Assembly (NCBI GenBank): GCA_028671895.1
Contig: JAPMAC010000221.1
Location: 3,162,001 to 3,226,000, forward strand
Length of the DNA stretch: 64,000 nucleotides
From: Oenanthe sinensis
Lineage: Eukaryota > Streptophyta > Magnoliopsida > Apiales > Apiaceae
Direction: 5' to 3'
The notes under the pieces are model-generated. The model was not told the DNA's origin. It saw only the letters and a list, made by a program, of their open reading frames with translations, and did no database searches. This document shows positions 33,426-43,016 of the stretch, one piece after another. Each line of letters starts with the position of its first letter. The stretch's first letter is position 1. The position numbers were made by a program, and so were the translations under genes.

Positions 33426-33972
33426 TGTTACTTCAAGAACTATAGTGGATTGGACCCCTATGGGCCTTCTACAAAGTGGGCCTTTGACAATTGGGCCAAT
33501 TAGTCTTAGGCCTTTAAATTAAATCAGTCTGGGGCCTTTGTTATCATGGGCCTTGATTTATTTCTAGGCTTTAATATCGTGTGCCTTTAGTTGGGCCTAT
33601 GGTGGTTGATTTTTGGCCCTTCTTGAGTTAATGGGCCTGGCCCAATTTGTTGGTCTAGGTTAAAGATTCTTCCACATTGTTCTAGAACTTTTTTTTATTT
33701 ACTCTTGGGCCTTCGGTCACGGGCTTTCACAATCGTTCCCATTCACCAGTTACACTGGTTGCCAAGCTTCTTAACGGTCACTTGTCCTGAAAATGCCTGT
33801 TTGCGAGGCTACTCAAACGGTCATGTGACCGGCTGGGCTCCTATATATGAGTGGTGTGAGGGCACTTACACTTCTCACTTCTCAAACTTCTATTAGTATT
33901 TCGAGCTCTCAAGTTTTTTAGCAATATAACTTTTAGGTTCTTCCCCGCTATTTAAGTAGTTCGATCGAAGAA
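33426..33972 (+). promoter_or_regulatory. T1 upstream region of the antisense gene
   Basis: GGGCCTT-rich stretch followed by CTCCTATATATGAG (about 33838-33851), a TATA-like box 120-135 bases before the expected antisense start, then a C/T-rich leader. No gene. Confidence 0.45.
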
Positions 33973-35853
33973 GTGGCCGATAAGAAGGCTTCGAGGCTTG
34001 CAGCAATAAACGTGGGGTCAACCAAGAGAGGTGAACCCCAATACCGTATCCTTATTTACTCTACTTATATGTCGCTAATTGATATGATTAACCAAAGGGG
34101 GACGAACACCCTAATTTTTCCCAATTGGATTCGTATAGCCATAGCAACAAGTTCTTTGAAAAAGATTTGATATAAAAATATAACAAGCTTTTCAATTTTC
34201 CTCCTTGTTTTTCCATTTCTATGGTTGGGCCTGGTGACAGAAAATGTCACTGGAAGCCTGAACATTTGTTTGTCTACATAGATGCCGTTTTAGCCGGGCT
34301 TAGGTTTCCCTTGCAAGATTTTATTCCCACTTTGTTGGCAGATGTGCAAATCCACCCGCGCCAAATAGTCCCCAATGGGTATATGATCATTCATTGTTTC
34401 ATGGTTCTTTGCCTTGAAAAGAAAAAAAATGACCGTCCCTTTATTTCACAAAAAATTTCAATTCAAAAACTCTTCTAGTCTTTTTCTTAGTTGGGTCTAC
34501 GTTGGTCATAGGCCCCACATGTCTCATATTTTTAATAATTCTTCCATCCCTAACAACAATACAAATTAGAAAGAAAACTTTTTCCAATTAAATTGGAAAG
34601 GAGGCAACTGAGGTACCCTCTTTAGGTCCACTTTTGGGAAGGTGACGGATGGGAATGCCGACACCTTAGTGCTCACGGAAGTAGAAAAAGGTGCCTATGT
34701 CGAGCTTACTCAGGATAAAACCAAGGAAACTTCTTGGGTTCTCCTTGACGAGCATCGACTAAAGGCTGTTGGCCTTTCCAGGGCTTCCAGAAAAGGTATA
34801 CTATCTAACTTAGCCTTTACTCTTGATTCTTTGTATCAGTCGTTTGCTAATGTTTTCATGTTTCATTTTCAGCTGCCGAGCAGATCAACAGGTGGACCGT
34901 TCCTCCCATGGAAGAAACTGGCTGTATGAAGTGGCTTAAATTGCACGATACACGGCAGGCGAATGAGTTGCATGTGTTCTTACAGCCCTATACCAGGGTG
35001 ACTGGCTTACAAGCCTAGCTGGAGATTAAGGAAAAGTGACACAGTGGTGGGATCTACATACCACGCCAAGGATTGGTCCCTCCACTCTATCACTCCTTGT
35101 GACTACAAGGATATTATGGTAGGGCGCGACGAGGAGAGCACTATCTAGGTGCACAGGCCTTAGCTACAGTAAGTTTCCATTTTTGGTTTTTTCTACTTGT
35201 GATTAGTTTCTTGACTTATCATGGTTTGTTGACTTTCTAGGCTAACGCCTATTTCAAAACTTCCCTTCACCAAGCTGATGTGTGGAAGACGCAGGTCGAG
35301 AAGTACAAGGAAGACTTGACTGTTGCTATGGCCAAGCTAAAGGGCCTAGAAGAGAAGTTGGCCGAATCGGCCAAGCTCCTGAAGCAGGCTCAGGCGGAGG
35401 GCCTACAAGAACGTCATCATTGATACCTACCTGGGCTCGGAGGAAGACCAATATCTAATTAAAGAGCACGACGACATGATCTTCCCTGCCCACCATACCA
35501 TATGATGGAATGAGGCTTTTAATGCGGTGCTAGTAAAGCACCCTGGGTTGTTTGACCCCGAAGGTGGACTTCAAAAGTACTCAGTCAGCCGAAGCTTTGC
35601 AGCGTCTGATTGATGCATAAGAGGAAGACACTAACAGGGAGAGTAGCTCCGATATCAGAAAGAGAGACTAATGCTCCTTCACCTTCTCCTCACCGAGTCA
35701 TGCCTTCGAAGGTTACTCCCCGAGGAAACTCCTTAGAAGTCGGCAGAGGGAAGTTCTTCTAATTCAAGCTCGTCCGAGGAGGAGGAATCCGGTAATTCAG
35801 GCGAGGAGTCTTCATCGGGCAAGGAATCCTTGGGAAGCGAGGAGGCTGAATAG
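33973..35853 (+). pseudogene. T1 antisense gene, broken
   Basis: Plus-strand copy of the antisense ORF. The ATG seen in T2 is GTG here (33973). Frameshifts follow near 34110 and 34450, and about 50-60 bases of exon 2 are missing near 35010. The intron borders are kept: intron 1 34796-34872 (GTATAC...TTTTCAG, 77 bp), intron 2 35169-35240 (GTAAGT...TTTCTAG, 72 bp). Exon 3 holds a coiled-coil-like stretch (LKGLEEKLAESAKLL) and a Ser/Glu-rich tail. Not functional, but splice sites and domain order match T2. Confidence 0.68.
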
Positions 35854-36196
35854 TTGTTAAAATTTTTATTTGATGGCCCTTTGTGGCTCTGTAGAATTTG
35901 TATGGCTTCGAGCCTTGTTATTTATGTACATGCACAACATTTTTCATTGCCTTTTCTCTCTGTCTTGGTTTTATTTGTTTTTCATGTTTAATTCGAACAT
36001 AAACAATAAACACTCACATGAAGATATAGGGAAAGAATCCTTTTTATATAATAGAAAAACCCAAGTTCTCGAATGGAGGCAATACTTAAACATGTCTAGC
36101 CTCCAAGACTTATAAACCAATAGATAAATACTTAAAATACTTAGGCATCAAGGCCTTCAATCAAACATAGTAAATCCTCAAGTTTGCAGCATTCCA
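35854..36196. other. T1 region between the two convergent genes
   Basis: No gene. Downstream of the antisense gene, with AATAAAC near 36005-36011 as a possible polyadenylation signal. Matches T2 44985-45330. It ends at the Sirevirus fragment. Confidence 0.5.
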
Positions 36197-36338
36197 TGAA
36201 AGGTATATGACTAGGCCTATTTATAATAATTAGATGACAACTCAACTCAGACAAGAAACAGAAGTAAATAATAAATATGATGACAGGAATCAAGACGAAT
36301 AAAGTCAACTAGACACAAAGAATCCTAAATATCATAAG
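36197..36338 (+). repeat. S4 truncated 5' LTR
   Basis: First 142 bases of the LTR, closely matching 36897-37040, then an abrupt change to internal sequence. Confidence 0.75.
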
Positions 36339-36351
36339 TTTTCTGAAGAAG

Positions 36352-36672
36352 TTGCTGAGATCTAAAGGGTATAGAACTCAAGAAAAGTTAGATGCTGCTG
36401 CAAAGATTAGAAATTATTGCTTATCAAAATCTATACCATCTTATGTGAGGCAAATGAAGAAGATAGATTCTAATCAGCCATATGGTATGGAAGAAGAAGA
36501 AATAGATCCTGTTGAGCAGGAAGTGATGTGGCAGTTAGCAAAGGCTGAGCAAAGAAAGTTGTATGGAGAGACCACTACAACAGGAAGATCGGAATCTGAA
36601 GAGGTACCAAGGTCACCTGTGCTTAAGAGTTCAAACCTAGAAGAAGGTGAAGTTGATACTTCTGAAGACTGA
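36352..36672 (+). pseudogene. S4 extra-ORF C-terminal piece
   Basis: Open for 106 residues on the plus strand, rich in Glu, Asp, Ser and Lys (MEEEEIDPVEQEVMW, then LEEGEVDTSED at the end). No known domain recognised. Its place just before the polypurine tract and 3' LTR matches the end of the Sirevirus extra ORF. Start missing by the internal deletion. Confidence 0.4.
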
Positions 36673-36885
36673 AGAAGTAGATTGGTCAAGATAGAAAATT
36701 TGTAATATATGTTCAGTCTAAAGGAACATCTATCTTGTATTTATCTTTCATCTATAAATCTAGAAAATTGGTGAATTTAATAACAGAACTTTTACTTATT
36801 TATAGTTTTTACATGTCGTATTACTTTCTTAGTTGTTAGTTGAGTTATCCTCTAAAAATTTGTGTGTTAAATATTTAACAACAAA

Positions 36886-36896
36886 TAGGGGCAGAT
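36886..36896 (+). promoter_or_regulatory. S4 polypurine tract
   Basis: TAGGGGCAGAT directly before the 3' LTR, preceded by the block AGTTGTTAGTTGAGTTATCC shared with S3. Confidence 0.75.
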
Positions 36897-37642
36897 TGAA
36901 AGGCATATGACTAGGCCTATTCGTAATAATTAGATGACAACTCAACTCAGATAAGAAACAGAAGTAAATAATAAATATGATAACAGGAATCAAGACGAAG
37001 AAAGTCAACTAGACACAAAGAACCATAAATATCATAAGTGTTCTTATGAAGTTGTTACTCTACACCGGAAGAAGTTCATTAATATGTACATGCATCGATG
37101 AAAAATAAAGAAATAGTATTTCAGAAGAGTTCAGAAGATACAGAAGATTCCAAGTGACTACTACCGAACGATTCCAAGAAAAGAAATATTGAAGACAAAG
37201 TAAGAAGCAAGAACAAGACAGAAGATCACAACTATTAAAATTAAAAGGTTAAGAATATTTATTTAGTATGGCACAAATGAACCAGATAGTATATTTGTGT
37301 GTCAACTAAATGAATAAATATTTTTCACCTAGCTCACGTGATTTTCAAATAGTAAACTGGAAGACTCAAGTCAAATCTACAGCGGTTGTGCAGTGAAGAA
37401 ACTAAATTAATTCTACTATCAAAAGTTAATTAATTATTTAATTTATCTACTTAAATTAATTCATCTTGAATTAATTTAATTTATAAATTATTTAATTAAA
37501 ATTGGTGGAATTAATTAAGTTAAAAAGAACATTTAAATTAACATATAAAGAAAGTCTTGCTGCATAATTATGAAAAGTCTTTCTGAATTAAATCGGTAAG
37601 ACCTTTTGAAAAGTCTTTCTGAATCAAATCGGTAAGACCTTC
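36897..37642 (+). repeat. S4 3' LTR, truncated
   Basis: TGAAAGGCATATGACTAGG start, Sirevirus block GAAGTTCATTAATATGT (37072-37088), a diverged GAACCAGA block (37272). Ends within a 36-base direct repeat (37571-37606, 37607-37642). Confidence 0.7.
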
Positions 37643-38054
37643 TTCCATTGCCCGTTACAGGGTTTGCTAGCCACTCAGTAAAGTGGATTTCCTCAATGAA
37701 TATTGCTTCCAATAACTTCTCTACCTCTTGTTTAATGGCTTCTTGCCTTTTAGGAGTAAAAATTCTCTTCTTTTGCTAGACAGATGTTCGCTTTGGATCT
37801 ACATTCAACTGATGTGTAATAAGTTTGGGGTCTATCCAGGGCATGTCAGTGGTTGTCCAAACAAATACGTCACTGTTGTCTTGCAAGAACACAACTAACT
37901 GTTGTTTTAGGTCCTTGGGGAGTGAAGCCCCAACATACGTCACTTTCTTAGGATCTTGAGGATCTCGGGGGATGGGCTCCAAGTCCTCTGCAGATTTTCC
38001 CCTTCTTTCCTTCTGGTTCCGGACATCCATGTCCTTAATTGCCCCCAGTCCCAT
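37643..38054 (-). pseudogene. T1 pol stub (start of reverse transcriptase region)
   Basis: Minus strand. Linker and first part of the RT region: DPQDPKKVTYVGASLP, then MPWIDPKLITHQLNVDP, with an in-frame stop at 37776-37778 and a further open piece to about 37650. It matches T2 48200-48633. The catalytic part of RT is absent. Confidence 0.8.
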
Positions 38055-38496
38055 CGGGATTTAAAGCAGCCACATAACAACTTTTGGTCATTTTTTGATC
38101 TCCTACCCTATTCCTAGTAGGGAACTTGAGATTCAGATGATATGTAGAAGCTATCGCCTTGAAGACATGTAGTCCAATCCTTCCAAGGATTGTGTTGGTG
38201 GTATTCGCCTTAATAACTAAGAAATTCAGCATATGTGTTGACTGTCGAGGGTCCTTACCCATAATCATAGGTAGTTGTATTATCCCCTCAATCTAGGATT
38301 CCACTCCATTGAAACCATAAATGGGCATGTTGGACGGAGTCAGCTGTGAATCATTGTATCCCATCTTTGTAAAAGCATCATAAAACAAAATGTCTACTGA
38401 TGACCTGTTGTCTACCAAGACTCTTTTTACTGGTGAATTCCCTATAATAAGGGTGATCACCAGGGGGTCATCATGAGGGAACTTCACCCATTCCAA
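38055..38496 (-). pseudogene. T1 protease, active site altered
   Basis: Minus strand, one frame with a TAG at 38293-38295. Retropepsin-like fold typical of Tat-type elements: VKRVLVDNRSSVDILFYDA, later NFLVIKANTTNTILGRIGL. The catalytic Asp-(Thr/Ser)-Gly reads Asp-Asn-Arg at 38404-38412, so it could not be active. The reading frame continues to 38035. Confidence 0.82.
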
Positions 38497-38639
38497 ATCA
38501 GATCATCAAAGGCCAAAGAGACCTCAGTCCTTGCTCTCTTAGGTGCTTCTCCAACGATGCTCATCACCTCTCGGGGTTAAGCCTTTCTAGAATTTCAGGA
38601 GTTACCTTCAGCGGTTGGTCCCCCTGAAATTACATTGAT

Positions 38640-40177
38640 CACAGGCCCGCGGGGCTGGTTATTCCTTTCTTTGGGGTCAGAATCCCTTCACATGTCATTA
38701 TAACCACTGTCATTTCTTTCACCATCTTTGGTGTATTTGTTCAACTTTCCTCTTCTAATCAAAAACTCAATCTCATGCTTTAACTGACGGCAATCATCAG
38801 TATCATATCCTACATCGCTGTGAAACTGGCAGTAAACATTTGTATTTATTTTCTCAGGATCAGTCCTTAGTGACTTCGGCCATCGAAGGTCCTTGTCCTT
38901 CTTAACATCCATCAATATTTGACTTTGGGCTGTGTTCAGCCTTGCAAACTCAGTGAACCTTGATCCTCCCTTCTTCTTTGAGTTATCAACATTATCATTC
39001 TTCGCATATTTGGTATCGACCATATACTCGGTGTCACTTGCTCGTTTCTTAGAGTAGGTATTAGAGGTTTGAAACCCTTGGACTTTCCTCATATTCTCTT
39101 CAGCTTTAATATACTTTCCTGCTCCCTCCTGGAGCTCATTCATATTTTCTGGAGCCCTCTTGGCTAAAGACCTTCTGAAATTCTCATCTGAGGTTCCTTG
39201 TTGTAGGACTATCATAGCTACCTTCCGGTATAGATCAGGGACCTTCAAGGCTCTTTTTGTGAATCGGTTCATATAATCCCTCAAGGACTCATTCTTTCCT
39301 TGATGCATATTGATTAATGAAGCTAAGGTCTTTTCATGAGTTTTGATACTAATGAATTGACTATGAAGACCCTGCTCAGATCTTTAAATGACCCAACAGA
39401 GTTAGGGGGTAGACTACTGAACCATCTTTGAGCCATACCAATTATAGTGTTTTAGTGAACGCCCTACACTTGACGGCTTCATTCACCGGCTGCAACAACA
39501 GTGCATTAGAGAAGGTAAGAACGTGGTTCGAGAAGTCTCTAGTTCTATCATAGGCCATGATTGTAGAGATCTTCCACTTTCTTGAGATTTTTTCATTCAT
39601 AATCTCCTCCGTGAAAGGAGGTACTGGATCATCAGGATTTTCAAGTGGCAACAGGTCTTGGGGATCAGTCTTAGCATGACTTGACCTTACCTGTCTTCTT
39701 GTTTGAGACTCATCAAGGTCTATCACATATGTATTTCTTGTCGATCCTCCATCCCCCTCGACTCTCGGGCACTGTCGCCTTACTAATGCCCTGTCTAGAT
39801 CTTTCCTCAGTTGTTCGGCTTCGGCTTCATGAGCTCGTATCCTCTCTTGATGGGATGCGCAGTCAGTATTCTGAGGCCCTCAGGACTGGGTACTCCTCCC
39901 TCCAAGGGGCTCATTGCTAAGTCACCTCTTTCGAGAAATCTTGATTTCTTCGGCGAGATCCATATTCGGTCAACAGTCCTTTTTCATACGGAGGCTCGTA
40001 ATTTGGTGGAAGCCCATAACGAGGGTTAGGCAACACCGTTGTTGAGATATGCAATGATGGAGGAGTAGCAAAAGTAGTATTAAGCGGTGGAATTACCTGA
40101 CATGGAGAGACATAAGCGTGAATTGACACATCGGGATTGGAGGATGAACGATGACACTCAGGGGTCCCGTTCGTCAA
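38640..40177 (-). pseudogene. T1 gag, frameshifted
   Basis: Minus strand in three frames. N-terminal part 40177-39917 (PPNYEPPYEKG region, Pro-rich), middle 39726-39442 (FTEEIMNEKISRKWKISTIM, then YDRTRDFSNHVLTFSNAL), C-terminal part 39308-38688 with the gag core end (NESLRDYMNRFTKRALKV) and a Cys/His motif YCQFHSDVGYDTDDC followed by EFLIRRGKLNKYTKDG, highly typical of Tat-type gag. At least two frameshifts, near 39350-39440 and 39730-39910. Confidence 0.85.
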
Positions 40178-40334
40178 GAGCTCGTTCTAGTGTTCTCAAT
40201 GGAGGTCGGCACAACAATTCCTGGTTCTTTTGAGACTGGTGGGGGAACTTTCCCAGTATCGGTAGTGGAGGTTGGGACTTCTCCTTCGAGGGTGATCGCG
40301 ATACTTCATGTTCTTACGAAGGTTGCTATTCTCT

Positions 40335-40351
40335 TCCACAGACAGAGCCAA
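40335..40351 (-). promoter_or_regulatory. T1 primer binding site
   Basis: Minus strand starting TTTGGCTCTGTCTGTGG one base after the LTR. It resembles the TGGCGCCGTCTGTGG-type site of many plant gypsy elements with changes of CG to CT; I do not assign the tRNA. Confidence 0.6.
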
Positions 40352-40352
40352 A

Positions 40353-40847
40353 TGTTATGGATCAAAATCAGATGTAATTAATGAGTGGTGTGAGCTTTCG
40401 AGCTTTTATGGATGCACTTACGTTTCGTGACTAATGAGGTCCTCGTAAGTTACCTACATATCTCAAGTGATGAGAATCAAGCAAAAAAATGTAGTTCTAA
40501 TGTTGAAGGGTTAGGCCCTTTATATAGTCGCATGAGGGCCTAGCAGTTAGATTAGAGTTAGAAGATTTGGTGGTAAAGTCTCCTAGTGATAAGGTTGTTG
40601 GAACCTTCCAGGAATGATAACCCTCGTTGGACTCTTTCAGATGATATTTCTTTAATGATAGGGTTTCTAGATCCTTTAAGGATAAGGGGCCTCACAGGAC
40701 TCTTCGAGCTTTTTATTGATGCTTTATTAATTATGAAATTAATAAATAAATTTGGTTTCAGGCCTCATTAATTGGGTCATCCCTTTAGACCAAGCTATTT
40801 TAATTATTACAATATTAATTATATTTCTGGGGTATTTATTAGCTCAT
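40353..40847 (-). repeat. T1 5' LTR (about 495 bp)
   Basis: Plus-strand left end TGTTATGGATCAAAATC intact; right end stops at AGCTCAT, about four bases short of CATATCA. It runs directly into the next LTR. Confidence 0.82.
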
Positions 40848-41345
40848 TTACGGATCAAATTCAGATGTAATTAATGAGTGGTATGAGATTTTGAGCTTTT
40901 ATGGCTGTACTTAAGTTTCGTGACTAGTCAGGTCCTCATAATTTGCCTACGTATCTCAAGTGATGAGAATCAAGCAAAAAAATGTAGTTCTACTGTTGAG
41001 GGATTAAGCTCTTTATATAGGTGCATGAGGGCCTAGGAGTTAGATTAGAGTTATGAGACTTGGTGGTCAAGTCTCCTAGTGATATGATTGTTGGAATCTT
41101 CCAGGAATGAGCGCCCTCATTAGACTCTTTCAGATGATATTTCTTTGATGATAGGGTTTCTAGATCCTTCAGGGATGAGGGGCCTCACAAGACTCTTTAG
41201 GATTTTTATTGGGGCTTTATTAATTATGAGATTAATAAATAAATTGGGTTTTGGGCCTCATTAATTATGTCATCCCTTTGGACCAAGCTAAGTTTAATTA
41301 ATGCAACATTAATTATATTTCTAGGGAATTTTTTAGACCATATCA
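40848..41345 (-). repeat. T2 3' LTR (about 498 bp)
   Basis: Begins TTACGGATCAAATTC (its first bases TG missing) directly against the T1 LTR and ends CCATATCA (minus-strand start TGATATGGTC). Followed by polypurine tract AAAAGTTGGGGGGAAA (minus, 41346-41361). Confidence 0.82.
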
Positions 41346-41599
41346 TTTCCCCCCAACTTTTGGGAAAACTTCATCAGTTTTCGTAAAAGTTTTACTAAAG
41401 GTTTCCTGTGCCTATCGGGCATTTGACTCATTTGTCTAACTTAATGAAATTTTATAAATTTCACATTTAATTTTGGGCTCGAGTCTTTTATAATTAATTC
41501 TTTAAAAAGAATTGGTTTATAAAAATTGAAGTCCCCTAAGGATTTTTATACCATTTTTTGAAAAATAAAAAATTGGGAATTTATGCTAGGCCTGGCCAA

Positions 41600-42440
41600 T
41601 TAGATCTGGAATGAGGTCGAATTAGACCAAATTTGACCTCCAGGTCGAATGGGATCGAGGTCGACAGGCCTTTAGGCTTCAGTTCTGATCAAACTCGATT
41701 GAAGTCGAACAAGACCTCAATTCTACACCCAGGTCGATGGGACTTACTTGGCCTCTGTTTCCTTCGACCTGGATTGAAATTGAATTAGAGCTCAATTTGA
41801 CCCCCAGGTCGAAATATAATTGAGGTCGACAGGCTTAATTGGCCTTGATTTCCATCGACATGGAATGAGGTCGAATTAGACCTCAATTTCTCTCCCAGGT
41901 TGATTGGTGTTGAGGTCTATGAGTCCCTCTTGACTTGCATTCCTGTTGACCTGGATTGAGGTCGAACTAACCCTCATTTCCACACCCTGGTCGATTTATT
42001 AATTGGTCTCATGGTGAGTTCTCTTTGACATGGATTGAGGTCGATTGGTATTGAGGTGTATGAGACCCTCTTGACTTTGATTCCTGTCGACTTGGACTGA
42101 GGTCGAACTAACCCTCATTTCCACACCCAGGTCGATTTGTTAGTTGGTTTCATGATTGAGTTCTCTTCAACTTGGATTGAGGTCAATTGGTATGGAGGTC
42201 TATGAGACCTTCTTGACTTTGATTCCTATCGATCTGGATTGATGTCAAATTGAACTCATTTCCACACCCAGGTTGATTTGTTAGTTGGTCTCATGACTAA
42301 GTTCTCTTTGACCTGGATTAAGGTCGATTTAGCCTTCCATTTTCCTCCCAGGTCGAAATATATTTGGAGTGTCAGAGTTCTTTGAATGTGGTTGCTTTCG
42401 ACCTAGAATGAGATCGAATTAGCCTTCAATTTTACATCCA
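41600..42440. repeat. T2 tandem array (CGACCTGGATTGAGGTCGA units)
   Basis: About ten units of roughly 80-90 bp like those in T0 and T1, with alternating CGACCTGGA and CCAGGTCGA parts able to pair. No coding potential. Confidence 0.8.
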
Positions 42441-43016
42441 GGTCAAAATTTTTGTTCTTTCAAGAACTATAGTGGAATGGACCCCAATGGGCCTTCGAAA
42501 AATTGGGCCTCTGGTGGGCCTTTGATAATTGGGCCAATTATTCCTAGACTTTTAAATTATGTTAGTCTGGGCCTTTGTTATCATAGGCCTTGATTTATTT
42601 CTAGGCTTTGACATCGTGTGCCTTTAGTTGGGTCTATGGTGGCTGATTTTTGGTCCTTCTTAGGTTAATGGGTATGGCCCAATTTGTTAACCCATGATCT
42701 TCCACATGGCTCTAGACTATTTTTTTTGTTACTGTTGGGCCTTCGGTCACGGGCTTTCACAATCGAGCACATTCACCGCTTACACCGGTTGCCAAGCTTC
42801 TTAAAGGTCACTTTACTTGAAAATGTCTGTTCGCGAGGGTACTTTAACGGTCATGTGACCGACTGGGCTCCTATATATGAGTGGTGTGAGGACACTCACA
42901 CTTCTCACTTCTCACTTTTCACTTCTCAAATTTTTATTAGTATTTCGAGCTCTCAAGTTTTTTAGCAATCCATCTTTTAGGTTCTTCCCAGCTATTTAAG
43001 CAGTTCGATCAATGAA
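42441..43016 (+). promoter_or_regulatory. T2 upstream region of the antisense gene
   Basis: GGGCCTT-rich stretch, then CTCCTATATATGAGTGG (about 42869-42885), a TATA-like box about 130 bases before the ATG, and a C/T-rich leader (TCTCACTTCTCACTTTTC). The plus-strand open frame 42684-42965 is part of this leader and looks like chance. Confidence 0.5.

Larger units (their letters stand above)
36197..37642 (+). mobile_element. S4: rearranged Sirevirus fragment inside T1
   Basis: Plus strand: 142 bases of 5' LTR, the last 550 bases of an internal region with a short ORF, a polypurine tract, and the first 746 bases of the 3' LTR. The LTR start TGAAAGG(C/T)ATATGACTAGG appears twice (36197, 36897). 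The 3' LTR lacks the usual TTCAACCCCCCTTCTA end, so the right side is truncated. TTCCA occurs at 36192-36196 and again at 37643-37647, which could be a target duplication or chance. It occupies the place of the missing T1 pol. Confidence 0.7.
31808..40847 (-). mobile_element. T1: Tat-type gypsy element with deleted pol
   Basis: Minus strand, LTR at both ends (31808-32301 and 40353-40847), polypurine tract, tandem array, antisense gene, gag and protease. Reverse transcriptase, both RNase H and integrase are absent: T1 passes from the sequence like T2 45320 straight to the sequence like T2 48200, with a Sirevirus fragment (36197-37642) at the join. It would depend on proteins from elsewhere even if its gag were intact. 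Confidence 0.85.

Noticed and set aside
36352..36672. Host gene exon
   Set aside because: It lies between two LTR starts of S4 and directly before a polypurine tract, so it belongs to the Sirevirus.
39681..40381. Plus-strand ORFs of 61-79 residues opposite the T1 gag
   Set aside because: Shadows of gag; unlike the antisense gene behind integrase they lack promoter, introns and a counterpart.
42684..42965. Separate 93-residue plus-strand gene upstream of the T2 antisense gene
   Set aside because: Overlaps the TATA-like box and leader; the T1 counterpart (33705-33896) is not conserved as a protein beyond the shared DNA.
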